From positions 1,302,001 through 1,366,000 of the forward strand of contig NZ_CP116009.1 of NCBI RefSeq assembly GCF_027941915.1: a stretch of 64,000 nt of DNA. Reading direction: 5' to 3'. The position numbers were made by a program, and so were the translations under genes. Positions 20,637 to 30,065 of this stretch are shown here, piece after piece; position 1 is the first letter of the stretch, and every line of letters begins with the position of its first letter. This stretch comes from Ramlibacter tataouinensis (GTDB taxonomy: Bacteria > Pseudomonadota > Gammaproteobacteria > Burkholderiales > Burkholderiaceae_C). The notes under the pieces were generated by a model, which worked only from the letters and a program-made list of their open reading frames with translations, was not told the DNA's origin and did no database searches.

Positions 20637-21830
20637 TCAATCGGCACCCAGGCCGATGGGGTTGGGTTGGCGCCTTTCCACTGCGTATCGCAGCAGCGCC
20701 GCGGCGCGGAAGACGGCGTGCGCGAACTTGCCATAGGGCAGCGTGGCGAACAGCGCCATCACCGCCCCCAGGTGCAGGCACAGCAGCAGCGCCAGCGCCG
20801 GCGTGCCGCGCGCCAGCCACAGGACGAGGCCGCTGGCGCTGATCAGGAACAGCAGCGCGATGAAGCCCAGGTCCATCGGCTTCTGGCCGGCATCGCCGTG
20901 CAACGGGTGCCGGCGCCGGTGCAGCCGCCACAGTCCGGCCGTCCCCACCAGCAGGCTCACGCCGCCGGCGGCTCCCAGCAGCTTGGGCAGCGACGGAAGG
21001 TCGTAGGGCGCCTGCCATCCCAGCAGGTAGTGGTAGAGCGTGGCCACGCTCGTCGCGGCGAAACAGAGCCCGAAGCCATAGAACGTGAAGTGGTGGAAGC
21101 GGCGCCTCCAGAGGGTGTAGGCGTCGTCCTCGTTCGAACAGCCTTCGCCGTGGCCGCCGTCCAGGTACTTCAGGCGCAGCGCGTCCTGCGTGGCCTCCGC
21201 GGCGGCGGCAGCGCCAACGGGGGCGCCGCCGGTGGCCGGCGTCACCTCGCGCCAGAAGCGGCGCACCGCCATGCCGAGCGCCAGCACGGCGAACAGGAAC
21301 ACCGGCGCGAACAGCCCGACCATCAGGTTGTGCGGGAACAGGTCGTAGAAGTGGCCGCCCGGCACTGCGTCCCACAGGCTTCCCTTGGCTGCCACCCCCA
21401 GTGCGAGGAACAGGGCCAGCCCCAGCGCGAGTGCGACCGACACCGCCAGTCCGTTGCGGTGGTAGAGCGCGCCCAATGCGGGCGGCCAGGCGAAGTCCGC
21501 ATAGGTCTGCCGGCGCACGCGGGCCATCGACTGCGGCACGTTGACGGCGAACTCGTGCGGCGGCGCGTACTGGCAGGCATGCAGGCAGGCGCCGCAGTTG
21601 TGGCACAGGTTGGCCAGGTAGTGGATGTCGGCGTTGGCGAAACTCAGACGCCGGGTCATCGCCGGAAACACCGCGCAGAAGCCCTCGCAGTAGCGGCAGG
21701 CGTTGCAGATCTGCAGCTGGCGGGCCACCTCGGCCTCGTCGGGGCTGGACACGGTGGGGCTGGAGGCAGCGACGAACTGGCCCGCCGCCAGCGCGCGCGC
21801 GTCGCGGGTCAGGGCTTCAAGCGATTGCAT
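20637..21830 (-). CDS. tcuB: Tricarballylate utilization protein B (TcuB/CitB-like iron-sulfur membrane protein)
   Basis: A 397-residue protein. The N-terminal ferredoxin-like part has two cysteine clusters, [11 protein letters not shown] (about 40-50) and [19 protein letters not shown] (about 80-98), for [4Fe-4S] clusters. Hydrophobic segments with histidines follow and suggest haem-binding membrane helices (for example [13 protein letters not shown] and [20 protein letters not shown]). TcuB passes electrons from reduced TcuA FAD to the quinone pool. ATG 21830 lies inside the 3' end of tcuA (14-bp overlap), showing coupling. Confidence 0.9.
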   Translation of the reverse strand: MQSLEALTRDARALAAGQFVAASSPTVSSPDEAEVARQLQICNACRYCEGFCAVFPAMTRRLSFANADIHYLANLCHNCGACLHACQYAPPHEFAVNVPQSMARVRRQTYADFAWPPALGALYHRNGLAVSVALALGLALFLALGVAAKGSLWDAVPGGHFYDLFPHNLMVGLFAPVFLFAVLALGMAVRRFWREVTPATGGAPVGAAAAAEATQDALRLKYLDGGHGEGCSNEDDAYTLWRRRFHHFTFYGFGLCFAATSVATLYHYLLGWQAPYDLPSLPKLLGAAGGVSLLVGTAGLWRLHRRRHPLHGDAGQKPMDLGFIALLFLISASGLVLWLARGTPALALLLCLHLGAVMALFATLPYGKFAHAVFRAAALLRYAVERRQPNPIGLGAD

Positions 21831-23232
21831 GGGAAGGCGTCTTCTGGCTGAGGGCGGCTCGCGCTGCATGGCTGCCGGCGATGCGGCCGAAAGCCGTGCC
21901 GATGGACATGCCCACGCCGGCCGTGTAGCCCTGCCCCAGCACGTTGCCGGCCATCATCTCGCCGGCGACGAACAGGTTGGGACTCGGCACGTCGCCGAAG
22001 CGCACGGCGGCGGTCTCGTCGGTGCGCAATCCGAGGTAGGTGAAGGTGATGCCGGGACGCACGGCGTAGGCATAGAAGGGAGGCGTGTCGATCGGCCTCG
22101 CCCAGTGCGTCTTGGGCGGCACTAGGCCGTCGGTGCGGCAGTCATCCAGCCGCGTGTGGTCGAACCTGTCGCCGCGGCAGGCGGCGTTGTACTCGCGCAG
22201 GGTCTGCTCGAACGCGTCGGAATCCAGCCCGATGCCGCGCGCGAGTTCCGCCAGGCTGTCGGCCTGGACACCCGGGAACACCGGCGGCATGAAGCGCCCC
22301 ACCGCCTTGGCGTCGATGATCGACCAGGCGATCTGCCCCGGCTGCTGCGCGACCAGCCGGCCCCAGATGGCATAGCGCTTGGGCCAGAAGTCCTCGCCCT
22401 CGTCGTAGAAGCGGCGCGCCTCGCGATTGACGACCACCCCGAGCGAGACGCAGTCGATGCGCGTGCAGATGCCGCCGTCATAAAGCGGCGCGCGGGCGTC
22501 GATCGCCACCATGTGGGCCTGGGTCGGGTCGCCGATGCGATCGGCGCCGTGGTCCTCGAGCAGGTGGCGCAGCAGCACGCCCTGGTTGAAGCGCGTGCCG
22601 CGGATCAGGAAGTTGTCGGCCGGCCACTCGCCGCGCTCATTGCGGCCCCAGGCTGCGCGCAGCCACTCGCGGTTGGACTCGAAGCCGCCGGCCGCCAGCA
22701 CGCAGGCCCTGGCCTCGATGCGCTCGCCGCCGACCCAGGCCGCGACGAAACGGCCGTCGGCGATCTCGATGCGGTCGACCGGCGCCTCGTAGCGGACCCG
22801 CACCCCCAGCCGTTCCGCGCTGCGGTAGTAGGCATTGACCAGCGCCTTGCCGCCGCCCATGAAGAAGGCGTTGGTGCGGGCCACGTGCAGCGCGCCCGAC
22901 AAGGGCGGCTGGAAGCGCACGCCGTGGCTGCGCATCCAGTCGCGGCAGGTGGCGGAGGCGCGGATGGTCAGGCGTGCGAGGTGTTCGTCGGTGAGCCCGC
23001 CCGTCACCTTCAGCAGGTCCTGCCAGAACTCCTCTTCCGGGTAGGCGTCCACCAGCACGTCCTGCGGCGCATCGTGCATGCACCGCAGGTTGCGCGTATG
23101 GGCCGAGTTGCCGCCGCGCCAGGGGCGCGGTGCGGCCTCCAGCAGCAGGACGCTCGCGCCCGCCTCCGCCGCCATCAAGGCGGCGCACAAGGCGGCGTTG
23201 CCGCCGCCGATGACCAGCACGTCCGTGCCCAT
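21817..23232 (-). CDS. tcuA: FAD-dependent tricarballylate dehydrogenase TcuA
   Basis: A 471-residue flavoprotein of the fumarate-reductase/succinate-dehydrogenase fold. It has the Rossmann start [29 protein letters not shown], the GGNSAHTRN flavin loop and the C-terminal [24 protein letters not shown] segment (read in two parts). TcuA oxidises tricarballylate to cis-aconitate in Salmonella; this is the same gene order, A then B. ATG 23232 is chosen; the upstream extension to 23289 has no similarity. No tcuC (MFS transporter) is present; a TctC receptor replaces it. A LysR gene lies immediately upstream on the same strand. Confidence 0.88.
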   Translation of the reverse strand: MGTDVLVIGGGNAALCAALMAAEAGASVLLLEAAPRPWRGGNSAHTRNLRCMHDAPQDVLVDAYPEEEFWQDLLKVTGGLTDEHLARLTIRASATCRDWMRSHGVRFQPPLSGALHVARTNAFFMGGGKALVNAYYRSAERLGVRVRYEAPVDRIEIADGRFVAAWVGGERIEARACVLAAGGFESNREWLRAAWGRNERGEWPADNFLIRGTRFNQGVLLRHLLEDHGADRIGDPTQAHMVAIDARAPLYDGGICTRIDCVSLGVVVNREARRFYDEGEDFWPKRYAIWGRLVAQQPGQIAWSIIDAKAVGRFMPPVFPGVQADSLAELARGIGLDSDAFEQTLREYNAACRGDRFDHTRLDDCRTDGLVPPKTHWARPIDTPPFYAYAVRPGITFTYLGLRTDETAAVRFGDVPSPNLFVAGEMMAGNVLGQGYTAGVGMSIGTAFGRIAGSHAARAALSQKTPSHAIA

Positions 23233-23336
23233 GGTGTCCCGCCGTCCGTTCTTCGAGAATTCGCCGGGGCGGATTGTGGTCGCACGCAACCCTCGTGGGA
23301 AATGAAAAAGTGGTCGCGACTATTGCGATCGGCGCA

Positions 23337-24230
23337 TCAATGCTCGAGCCGCATCCCGCGCAGGAGCGCGTGGAAGGCTTCGGCCGCCGGCGACAGGCTG
23401 GAGCGCCGGTGCCGCAGCAGGACGACCTTGCGGCGGACTTCGGGGTTCTTCAGCGGGATCTTGCGCACGCCGGGGCGGTCGCCTTCCTTGAACGTGGACG
23501 ACGGCAGGATCGCGCTGCCGACGCCGGCCGCCACCAGGTTCACGGCCGTGGCGTGGTGCTGCACCTCGTAGCGGGCGAGCAGGCGGATGCCGCGCCGGGC
23601 CAGCTGGTAGTCCATGAAGATGCGCGTGGCCACGAAGCTGCTGACACCGATCAGGTCGACTTCGCGCATGTCGGACCAGGTCACGCTCTTGCGGTCCTGC
23701 AGCGGATGCGGCACCAGGCAGATGAACGCGAGCGGATCGGAGAACAGCGGCGCCTCCATCAGGTCCGGATGCTTCTCCGTCTGGATCGCGATGCCCAGTT
23801 CCGCCTGGCCCGTCAGTACCGCGTCGCGCACCTCGCTGTCGGCGCCATCGAGCAGGCGCATGCGGTTCGCCGGGTATTGCTGCGCGTACTGCCGCATGAC
23901 GCGGGGCAGCACGTGCGATGTCATGGACGGGATGCAGGCGAGCGTGAAGCTGCCGCGCCCGTGCAGCGACATGTCCTTCAGCCGCTCCACCGCCGTGGTC
24001 ATCTCCTGCACCATGGCGCGCGCCTGCGGCAGGAAGTCGCGTCCGACGGCCGTCAGTTCGACGCGCCGCGTCGTCCGATCGAGCAGCTTGAGCCCCAGGT
24101 AGCTCTCCAGTTTCTGGATCCGCCGCGTCAGCGCCGTCTGGGAGATGTGCAGTTCGCGCGCGGCTCGGTTGAATCCACCGAGTTCGGCGACGACAACGAA
24201 GGCCTGCACGCCGTCGAAATCGATCTTCAT
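23337..24230 (-). CDS. LysR-family transcriptional regulator, probable regulator of the tcu cluster
   Basis: A 297-residue LysR protein with the N-terminal winged helix FDGVQAFVVVAELGGFNRAA, RELHISQTALTRRIQKLE and LLDRTTRRVELT, and a co-inducer domain ending SSLSPAAEAFHALLR. Role by position: control of tcuA, which starts 104 bp downstream on the same strand (in Salmonella a LysR regulator, TcuR, does this). The 104-bp gap contains two GTGGTCGC copies and TCGC-N7-GCGA, possible binding sites. ATG 24230 has no strong ribosome site. Same-strand placement instead of divergence is slightly unusual for LysR. Confidence 0.88.
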   Translation of the reverse strand: MKIDFDGVQAFVVVAELGGFNRAARELHISQTALTRRIQKLESYLGLKLLDRTTRRVELTAVGRDFLPQARAMVQEMTTAVERLKDMSLHGRGSFTLACIPSMTSHVLPRVMRQYAQQYPANRMRLLDGADSEVRDAVLTGQAELGIAIQTEKHPDLMEAPLFSDPLAFICLVPHPLQDRKSVTWSDMREVDLIGVSSFVATRIFMDYQLARRGIRLLARYEVQHHATAVNLVAAGVGSAILPSSTFKEGDRPGVRKIPLKNPEVRRKVVLLRHRRSSLSPAAEAFHALLRGMRLEH

Positions 24231-24271
24231 GGGTCTGCTGTTGGTTGTTCGTCTAACGTGGCGCGCGGTGC

Positions 24272-25180
24272 TCACCCCGGCGCCGTGTTCTGCTGCAGCA
24301 GCACCTCGACGAATGCCCGCACCACTGGATTCGAGGCATCTCGCCGCCAGACGCAATGAAGACTGGCCAGGTCGAGACCGTCCTCCACGCCCGCGAGCGG
24401 CCGGACAGTGAGCACGCCCTCCCGCTGCGCCACCGCGGGGGCCGGCACCAGGGCAAGACCCATGCGCGCTTCGACGAGCGCCACCATCGTCGGCAGGAAG
24501 CTCTCGTGCACGATGCGGGGCCGAACCTCGTGGCGAGCGAACACGCGCTCCACCACCTCGTGGAAGTAGCGGGAGTCCTCGGCGGAATAGGCCACGAACG
24601 GAAGTCCCTCCAGGGCCTTCACGGGAACGGCGTCCAGCCGCGCGAGCGGGTGATCGGCCGGCATGAGCAACATCATCCGGTCGCGCACGATCTCTTGCGC
24701 CCGCAGCTCGGTATCCAGCATGGAAGGCGAGAGCCTGACCAGGGCGACGTCGACCCGTCCCGTACGAACCCCTTCGACCAGCAGGCCGGAGGTGAACTGC
24801 TTGAGTTCCAGCTCGACGTTGGGAAGCCGGGCCCGGAACGCCTCCAGCACCTGGGGCAGGACCCGGTAGACCGTGCTGTGCGTGAACCCCAGGGTCAGGC
24901 TGCCTTCCTCGCCACGGGCGAGGCGCCCCACCGCCTTGACCGCTGCATCGGCATCCGCTGCCAGCCGCCGCGCGCGATCGAGCAACAGCCGCCCCGCCGG
25001 CGTCAGCTGCACCGACCGGGTGGTGCGCGTGAACAGGGTCGCGCCGACGTCCTCTTCGAGCTGCCGGATCTGCTGGCTGAGGGGCGGCTGGCTCATGTGC
25101 AAGCGCCGCGCGGCCCGGCCGAAGTGCAATTCTTCGGCAACCACGACGAAGGCGCCGAGCGCGCGCGAAACCAGGGCCAT
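24272..25180 (-). CDS. LysR-family transcriptional regulator, divergent from tctC-amidase
   Basis: A 302-residue LysR regulator. The DNA-binding part is the very typical FVVVAEELHFGRAARRLHMS, QPPLSQQIRQLEEDVG, LFTRTTRSVQLT. The effector domain has GSLTLGFTHSTVYRVLPQVL and a closing VRAFVEVLLQQ. It faces away from the TctC receptor gene at 25278 across a 97-bp AT-richer gap, the classic arrangement for regulating that operon and itself. I chose ATG 25180; a TTG at 25204 would add eight residues. Likely inducer: the substrate of the downstream receptor or amidase (inference). Confidence 0.88.
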   Translation of the reverse strand: MALVSRALGAFVVVAEELHFGRAARRLHMSQPPLSQQIRQLEEDVGATLFTRTTRSVQLTPAGRLLLDRARRLAADADAAVKAVGRLARGEEGSLTLGFTHSTVYRVLPQVLEAFRARLPNVELELKQFTSGLLVEGVRTGRVDVALVRLSPSMLDTELRAQEIVRDRMMLLMPADHPLARLDAVPVKALEGLPFVAYSAEDSRYFHEVVERVFARHEVRPRIVHESFLPTMVALVEARMGLALVPAPAVAQREGVLTVRPLAGVEDGLDLASLHCVWRRDASNPVVRAFVEVLLQQNTAPG

Positions 25181-25277
25181 TAAGTCGATTATCAGATCAA
25201 TCAAGACAAATTTTATATTGGACGGAACAAACGGCCGGTTCCTACACTCCCGGCCAACTCAAGAACTGGAGTCATCG
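25181..25277. promoter_or_regulatory. Divergent LysR / tctC promoter region
   Basis: The segment around 25190-25225 is distinctly AT-rich compared with its surroundings and contains TATATT and short T-N11-A-like patterns expected of LysR boxes. It separates two divergently read genes, so it must hold both promoters. Exact boxes cannot be fixed by eye. Confidence 0.45.
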
Positions 25278-26264
25278 ATGGCCATCAAGACCTCTCGCCG
25301 CCTGATCCTGGGCACCGCAATCTGCCTTCTTGGGACGGCCGGCGCCGCCTTCGCGCAAGCGCCCGCGGCCTACCCGAGCAAGCCGATCCAGATGGTCGTG
25401 CCGTTCGCCGCCGGCAGCGTCACCGACATCCTGGCGCGCATCGTCGCGCAGCGACTGGGCGAAGCCCTGGGCCAGAACGTCATCGTCGACAACAAGCCCG
25501 GCGCGGATGGCAACATAGGCGCCGCTTTCGCGGCGGCCGCCCCTGCGGACGGCTACACGCTCCTGATGGGCGCGGCCAGCACCAACGCCATCAATCCCAG
25601 CCTGCACAAGAACCTGCGCTTCGATCCGCTGCGCGACTTTGCGCCGATCACCAACGTCGCCACCGTGCCGAACGTGCTGGTGGTGGGGCCGCAGGTCCCC
25701 GTGCGCAACGTGAAGGAATTCATCGAGGCCGCGCGCACGCAGAAGCTCAGCTTCGCCTCCAGCGGCGCCGGCGGCAGCATGCACCTGTCCGGAGAGCTGT
25801 TCAAGGCAAGCACGCGCACGCCGGACCTGCTGCACATCCCGTACAAGGGCGGCAGCGCCCCCGTCACGGACGTCATGGCGGGCCGCGTGACGGGCATGTT
25901 CTGCAACCTGCCGCTCTGCCTTCAGCACATTCGTGCCGGCAAGCTGACGGCGCTGGGCGTCACTTCACCCAAGCGATCGCCGCTGCTGGCCGAGGTCCCC
26001 ACGATCGCTGAAGCCGGCGTGCCGGGCTACTCGGTGGAAGGTTGGTTCGGCCTGTTCGCGCCGGCAGCCGTGCCCAAGCCGATCCTGCAGCGGCTGAACG
26101 CGGAGGTCGTGAAGATCCTCAGCGAGCCCAAGGTCAAGGAGCAGCTGCTGGCACAAGGTGCCGAGCCGGCGGCGAGTTCGTCGGAGGAGTTCGCCGCCTT
26201 CGTGAAGAAAGAGCATGACCGTTGGGCCAAGATCATCCAGGACGCCCACATCACGCTGCAGTGA
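25278..26264 (+). CDS. Tripartite tricarboxylate transporter substrate-binding protein (Bug/TctC)
   Basis: A 328-residue periplasmic receptor with signal peptide (TSRRLILGTAICLLGTAGAA...FAQ). TctC blocks: IQMVVPFAAGSVTDILARIV, NVIVDNKPGADGNIGAAFAA, LHIPYKGGSAPVTDVMAGRV, PTIAEAGVPGYSVEGWFGLF. ATG 25278 follows GGAG. It is paired with the amidase gene that starts 20 bp after its stop, so the ligand may be an amide or the acid the amidase releases. No TctA/TctB nearby. Divergent LysR upstream. Confidence 0.9.
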   Translation: MAIKTSRRLILGTAICLLGTAGAAFAQAPAAYPSKPIQMVVPFAAGSVTDILARIVAQRLGEALGQNVIVDNKPGADGNIGAAFAAAAPADGYTLLMGAASTNAINPSLHKNLRFDPLRDFAPITNVATVPNVLVVGPQVPVRNVKEFIEAARTQKLSFASSGAGGSMHLSGELFKASTRTPDLLHIPYKGGSAPVTDVMAGRVTGMFCNLPLCLQHIRAGKLTALGVTSPKRSPLLAEVPTIAEAGVPGYSVEGWFGLFAPAAVPKPILQRLNAEVVKILSEPKVKEQLLAQGAEPAASSSEEFAAFVKKEHDRWAKIIQDAHITLQ

Positions 26265-26284
26265 ACGCGGGGGAAGCCGGCCGA

Positions 26285-27559
26285 ATGAAGTCTCCCAATC
26301 AGCTCAGCGCGCTCGAGGCGGCCCGGGCCATCGAAGCGGGTACGCTGACCAGCGAAGCCCTGGTCCGGGCTTGCCTGGACCGGATAGCGGAGCGCAACCT
26401 GGACGTGCTCGCCTTCACCGCAACGGACCACGAGCTCGCCTTGCGCCATGCCCGGCACGCGGACCAGCAGACCGGTGGCGTGCTGAGGGGCATCCCCTTC
26501 GCGGTCAAGGACGTGATCGAAACCCGCGACTACGAAACGGCGTACGGATCGCCGATCTACCTGGGGCACCGGCCTCGGGTCGACGCCGGGAGCGTGGCCC
26601 GGGCATGCGAGAACGGGGCGGTGCTCCTCGGCAAGGTCGCGACGAGCGAGTTCGCCACGCAGACCCCGAGCAACACGCGCAACCCGCACGACTTGCGCCA
26701 CACCCCTGGCGGGTCTTCCAGCGGATCGGCCGCCGCCGTCGCCGACTGCATGGTGCCGGTGGCCTTCGGCACCCAGACCACGGCTTCCATCGTGCGGCCC
26801 GCCTCCTACTGCGGCGTCGTCGGCTACAAGCCGACGTTCGGGTTCATCGGGACGGCAGGCCTCAAGCCACTGAGCCCGACGCAGGACACGATCGGGCTGC
26901 TCACGCGCACGGTGGAAGACGCCGCCTTCTTCGCCTTCGGCCTGCACGGCGCCAGGGTCGCCGACCGGGATGACCTTTCTCCGCGGCTGGCGATCTGCCG
27001 CTCCGGGCAATGGGAACATGCCAGGCCCGAGATGATCGACGCGGTCGAACGGGTCGCCCGCGAGGCGCAGCGTCACGGCGCGGTCGTGCGCACGATCACG
27101 CTGCCGCGCGAGATCGAAGACCTGTACGACCTGCAGGCACGCCTGTTCGCTTTCGAGGCACGCCAGTCCCTGGCGCACGAACGGCTCCACGACAGCGACA
27201 AGTTCAGCGAGCGGCTGAAGCAGCGCCTGGCCGGTGGCCTGGGCATCACGCCGGACGAGTACCTCACGATGCGGCGCCGGGCCGCACTGGCGCGCGCGCA
27301 GCTGGCATCGCTGTTCGACGGTGTCGACGCCCTGCTCTATCCGCCGGCGCAAGGCGAGGCCGATGCCGGCCTGGCCGACTCCGGTTCGCCGAGGTTCGGC
27401 GCGCTATGGAGCCTGCTGCACGTGCCCTGCGTCTCCTTCCCGGTCACCCGCGGACCGCAGGGGCTGCCGATCGGCGTGCAGGCCATCGGCGCGCATGGCG
27501 ACGACGCGCGGCTGCTGGCCATCGCCGCCTTCCTCGCGCGCGTGGCGGCGGACCGCTAG
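26285..27559 (+). CDS. Amidase (amidase-signature family)
   Basis: A 424-residue amidase-signature hydrolase. The Ser-cisSer-Lys triad is visible: Lys in GIPFAVKDVIETRDY, the cis-serine in TPGGSSSGSAAAVAD and the nucleophile in GTQTTASIVRPASYCG. Family enzymes hydrolyse amides to acid and ammonia; related annotations range from Glu-tRNA amidotransferase subunit A to aliphatic or aryl amidases. Stand-alone context and absence of gatB/gatC argue against the tRNA enzyme. ATG 26285 has GGGGGAAG upstream; a GTG at 26261 overlapping the tctC stop is the alternative. Probably cytosolic, acting on what the receptor brings in. Confidence 0.88.
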   Translation: MKSPNQLSALEAARAIEAGTLTSEALVRACLDRIAERNLDVLAFTATDHELALRHARHADQQTGGVLRGIPFAVKDVIETRDYETAYGSPIYLGHRPRVDAGSVARACENGAVLLGKVATSEFATQTPSNTRNPHDLRHTPGGSSSGSAAAVADCMVPVAFGTQTTASIVRPASYCGVVGYKPTFGFIGTAGLKPLSPTQDTIGLLTRTVEDAAFFAFGLHGARVADRDDLSPRLAICRSGQWEHARPEMIDAVERVAREAQRHGAVVRTITLPREIEDLYDLQARLFAFEARQSLAHERLHDSDKFSERLKQRLAGGLGITPDEYLTMRRRAALARAQLASLFDGVDALLYPPAQGEADAGLADSGSPRFGALWSLLHVPCVSFPVTRGPQGLPIGVQAIGAHGDDARLLAIAAFLARVAADR

Positions 27560-27688
27560 ATGGTGGGGTCGGTCTTCGCCCATTGAGCCGAAGCAGGCGC
27601 ATCGGGCCGACTGCCCAGGTCGCAGCGCGCAGGCCGGGCGAGCCCGACGGCCTGCCGTTTCCCGATCGCGGTCGCCTTCCGAGCGGGG

Positions 27689-28204
27689 CTAGGCGGTAGA
27701 CCCTGCACCGCTATCTTTGGCGAGCTGGGCCAGTCCCTCGCCCTCCAATCGGTACCGCACCCATTCGGTCATGGCGACCGCGCCGATGGATTCGTAGAAC
27801 GCCACCGCAGGCTCGTTCCAGTCCAGCACGCTCCACTCGAAGCGGCCGCACCCTTTCGTCACCGCCATGCGCGCCAAGTGCTGCAGCATTTTCTTGCCCG
27901 CGCCAGCATTTCGGTAAGCAGGCGACACGTACAGGTCTTCGAGGTAGAGACCTTGCCTGCCCTGCCAAGTGGAGTAATTGAAGAAGTAGACGGCGAATCC
28001 AGCGTCCGCACCCGCCACGCGGCAGATCAGGGCGTGTGCACGGGCCCCTTCCCCGAACAACGATGCCCTGAGACTCGCCTCGGTAGCGACGACCTGCTGC
28101 TCCGCTCTTTCGTATGCGGCCAGCTCCTTGATGAATCGAAGGATGAGGGAAACGTCGCCGACGCTGGCCGGGCGGACGTCGATTGGAGGCAGCGAGCCAG
28201 ACAT
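27689..28204 (-). CDS. GNAT-family N-acetyltransferase
   Basis: A 171-residue GNAT. The fold's acetyl-CoA loop is in EDLYVSPAYRNAGAGKKMLQ HLARMA, followed by GCGRFEWSVLDWNEPAVAFYESIGA, which is the motif of the diamine/thialysine acetyltransferase-like subgroup. It transfers acetyl from acetyl-CoA to an amine; the substrate is not assignable. ATG 28204 is chosen because upstream codons to 28351 lack similarity. It stands alone; 129 bp separate it from the convergent amidase gene. Confidence 0.83.
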   Translation of the reverse strand: MSGSLPPIDVRPASVGDVSLILRFIKELAAYERAEQQVVATEASLRASLFGEGARAHALICRVAGADAGFAVYFFNYSTWQGRQGLYLEDLYVSPAYRNAGAGKKMLQHLARMAVTKGCGRFEWSVLDWNEPAVAFYESIGAVAMTEWVRYRLEGEGLAQLAKDSGAGSTA

Positions 28205-28379
28205 GGGGAAATTATGTCGGACGTGTTCGTGAGCGCTCTTTCTGGCCGGAAGCAGCCATCTAAGCTTGGCCCTGAAGCCGACCTGGAAGCCTGCAGACGT
28301 TGCGTGGAGACCATGGCCTGGCTCAAGCAATGGTCTTGCCGGCGAGTTCACTGCAACAGGGGGTGGGTAGAGGCTGATA

Positions 28380-29453
28380 TCAGACGGCCAAGTGTCCGGC
28401 CGCCGCCCTGTTATGGCGCAGAGCCTCGTTCACGCGACCCACGATGGCATCCACGTCAGGGTGTGAGAGACCCCTCTGGGCGCTGATGCATTGCACGAGA
28501 AGATCGACCCGCTCGATCTTCTCCGCGCCGGCTGCAAGGGAGCGTGCAACCGAAGACGGCTTCTTCAGAGAAGCCGCGGCTGCCGCGTATTTTTGGAAGG
28601 GCACCAGGTCATCTCGTTGCGCTCCGAGGGCAAGACAGAGATCCTCCACCCAGTTGTAGATCGCACGCGAGCGATCAGGGTCGTCGTACACGGCATTGGC
28701 GATCGGAACAATGCCGTCCTCCCCGATGCAGCGGTAGTTGCCGGCCATGAGCATCGGCCACTTCGCCAGCGGCACGAACATCGACTGGTGCGCCTTGAGC
28801 TTGACGGGGAGTTGCAGGGACTCTCCCTGCGCCTCGTAACGTGCGTTCTCGATGTCGGCTGACAGCCGGCGCAGCAGCGCGGTGTGGGTGTCGCTCTCGA
28901 ACGGGGCGCACTTGAAGTTGGTGGGCAGGCCGACCTGCAGCACGTTCTTCGGTTCCCCGGCAGGGCGGAATGCCTGAGGGTCAGGACTGGCGAGCGAGAC
29001 GAGCCCCGGCTCGAAGCCGTCCCACAGCCGAAGGTCGGCGAAGCATGGTGCGAGCGGGTCGACCTGCAGGCCCGGGATCCGGCGCAGGTACGGCGGCGGA
29101 GGCATGTTCATGACCGCCAGGCACGGAATCGCCGCACGAGCCAGGCGTTCCATCAGCTGTCGCACGCCATCCTCACCATAGTGGGGCTCCTGCATGGCAA
29201 GGATGGCCAGGTCGAAGCCGGCTGGCTGGGCATCGCCGGTGGCTGCCGCGGCGATGGTGCCCGGGAGCTTGCGGCTGTCGACCTCCACCAGCTGATCGCG
29301 CCCCTCGACGGGAAACCGCGCGCGCGTTCCGTCGCGGTTGATCAGCTCCGCCGTAGGAGCGGTGCAGACGAGGCACACGTTGTGACCCGCCATGGACAGG
29401 CGCGTTGCCAGCAACGACCCGTACGACGCTCCGAGGATCAGGATGGAGGACAT
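28380..29453 (-). CDS. Ketopantoate reductase-like / NAD(P)-binding dehydrogenase
   Basis: A 357-residue cytosolic protein. The N-terminus SILILGASYGSLLATRLSMA is a dinucleotide-binding fold, with GASYGS in place of the classic GxGxxG and followed by GHNVCLVCTA. The overall plan resembles the ApbA/PanE ketopantoate reductase superfamily, but the C-terminal half (AGNYRCIGEDGIVPIANAVY, then the helical end) is not typical PanE, so a different 2-ketoacid or opine-type substrate is likely. ATG 29453 follows GGAGTCACC. No pan genes are nearby. An msrA remnant lies divergently upstream. Confidence 0.6.
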   Translation of the reverse strand: MSSILILGASYGSLLATRLSMAGHNVCLVCTAPTAELINRDGTRARFPVEGRDQLVEVDSRKLPGTIAAAATGDAQPAGFDLAILAMQEPHYGEDGVRQLMERLARAAIPCLAVMNMPPPPYLRRIPGLQVDPLAPCFADLRLWDGFEPGLVSLASPDPQAFRPAGEPKNVLQVGLPTNFKCAPFESDTHTALLRRLSADIENARYEAQGESLQLPVKLKAHQSMFVPLAKWPMLMAGNYRCIGEDGIVPIANAVYDDPDRSRAIYNWVEDLCLALGAQRDDLVPFQKYAAAAASLKKPSSVARSLAAGAEKIERVDLLVQCISAQRGLSHPDVDAIVGRVNEALRHNRAAAGHLAV

Positions 29454-29532
29454 GGTGACTCCAAGGTTGGCAAACCGGAGCACGCGGTGCAGGCGCGGCG
29501 ACAACTGATTATGGTGAGAATGCCTGCCCCCG

Positions 29533-29547
29533 TGTTGCGATGCAACA
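29533..29547. promoter_or_regulatory. Inverted repeat upstream of the ketopantoate-reductase-like gene
   Basis: TGTTGC-GAT-GCAACA, a perfect 6-bp inverted repeat about 80 bp before the start at 29453. A candidate operator; no regulator gene is adjacent. Confidence 0.35.
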
Positions 29548-29576
29548 TGAAATGCCGTTCCGGTGCTCATGAAACG

Positions 29577-30065
29577 ATGCCGGGGCAAGCACAGCGGGCT
29601 ACGCCGGGGGTGACCAGCGCACCGCCCGGTGAGCTGGTGGGCACGGGCCTCACCGGGCACGCCGAGTCGGTCCAGGTCACGTACGACCCGAAGCAGGTGT
29701 CCTTCGGGACGCTGCTGCAGATCTACTTCTCGGTCGCGCATGACCCGACCACGCTGAACCGGCAAGGTCCGGACGTCGGGTCGCAGTACCGATCCGCGGT
29801 GTTCTATCGCAATGCGGACCAGAAGCGGGTGACGGAGAGTTACATCGAGAAGCTGGACGCGGCCCGGGTGTTCCCCGCCAGGATCGTGACCGAAGTCCGC
29901 CCGCTCACCGGCTTCTTTCCCGCCGAGGCCTACCACCAGGACTACGCGACGCTTCACCCCGGCTCGCCGTACATCGCCAGCTACGACCTGCCGAAGATCG
30001 CCAACTTCAAGTCGGCCCTGCCGCAGCTGTACCGCGAGCAGCCCGTTCTGGTATCGGCCCAGTAG
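29577..30065 (+). pseudogene. msrA: Truncated peptide-methionine (S)-sulfoxide reductase A
   Basis: From about 29625 the translation matches the middle and end of MsrA: GTGLTGHAESVQVTYDPKQV, SVAHDPTTLNRQGPDVGSQY, RSAVFYRN and EAYHQDY. The N-terminal third, including the catalytic GCFWG cysteine motif and the following SGYTGG region, is absent; a short unrelated lead (from ATG 29577) takes its place. The remnant ORF is open to TAG 30065 but cannot reduce methionine sulfoxide by the MsrA mechanism. It is most simply a 5'-deleted gene. A functional msrA would have to lie elsewhere. Confidence 0.82.
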
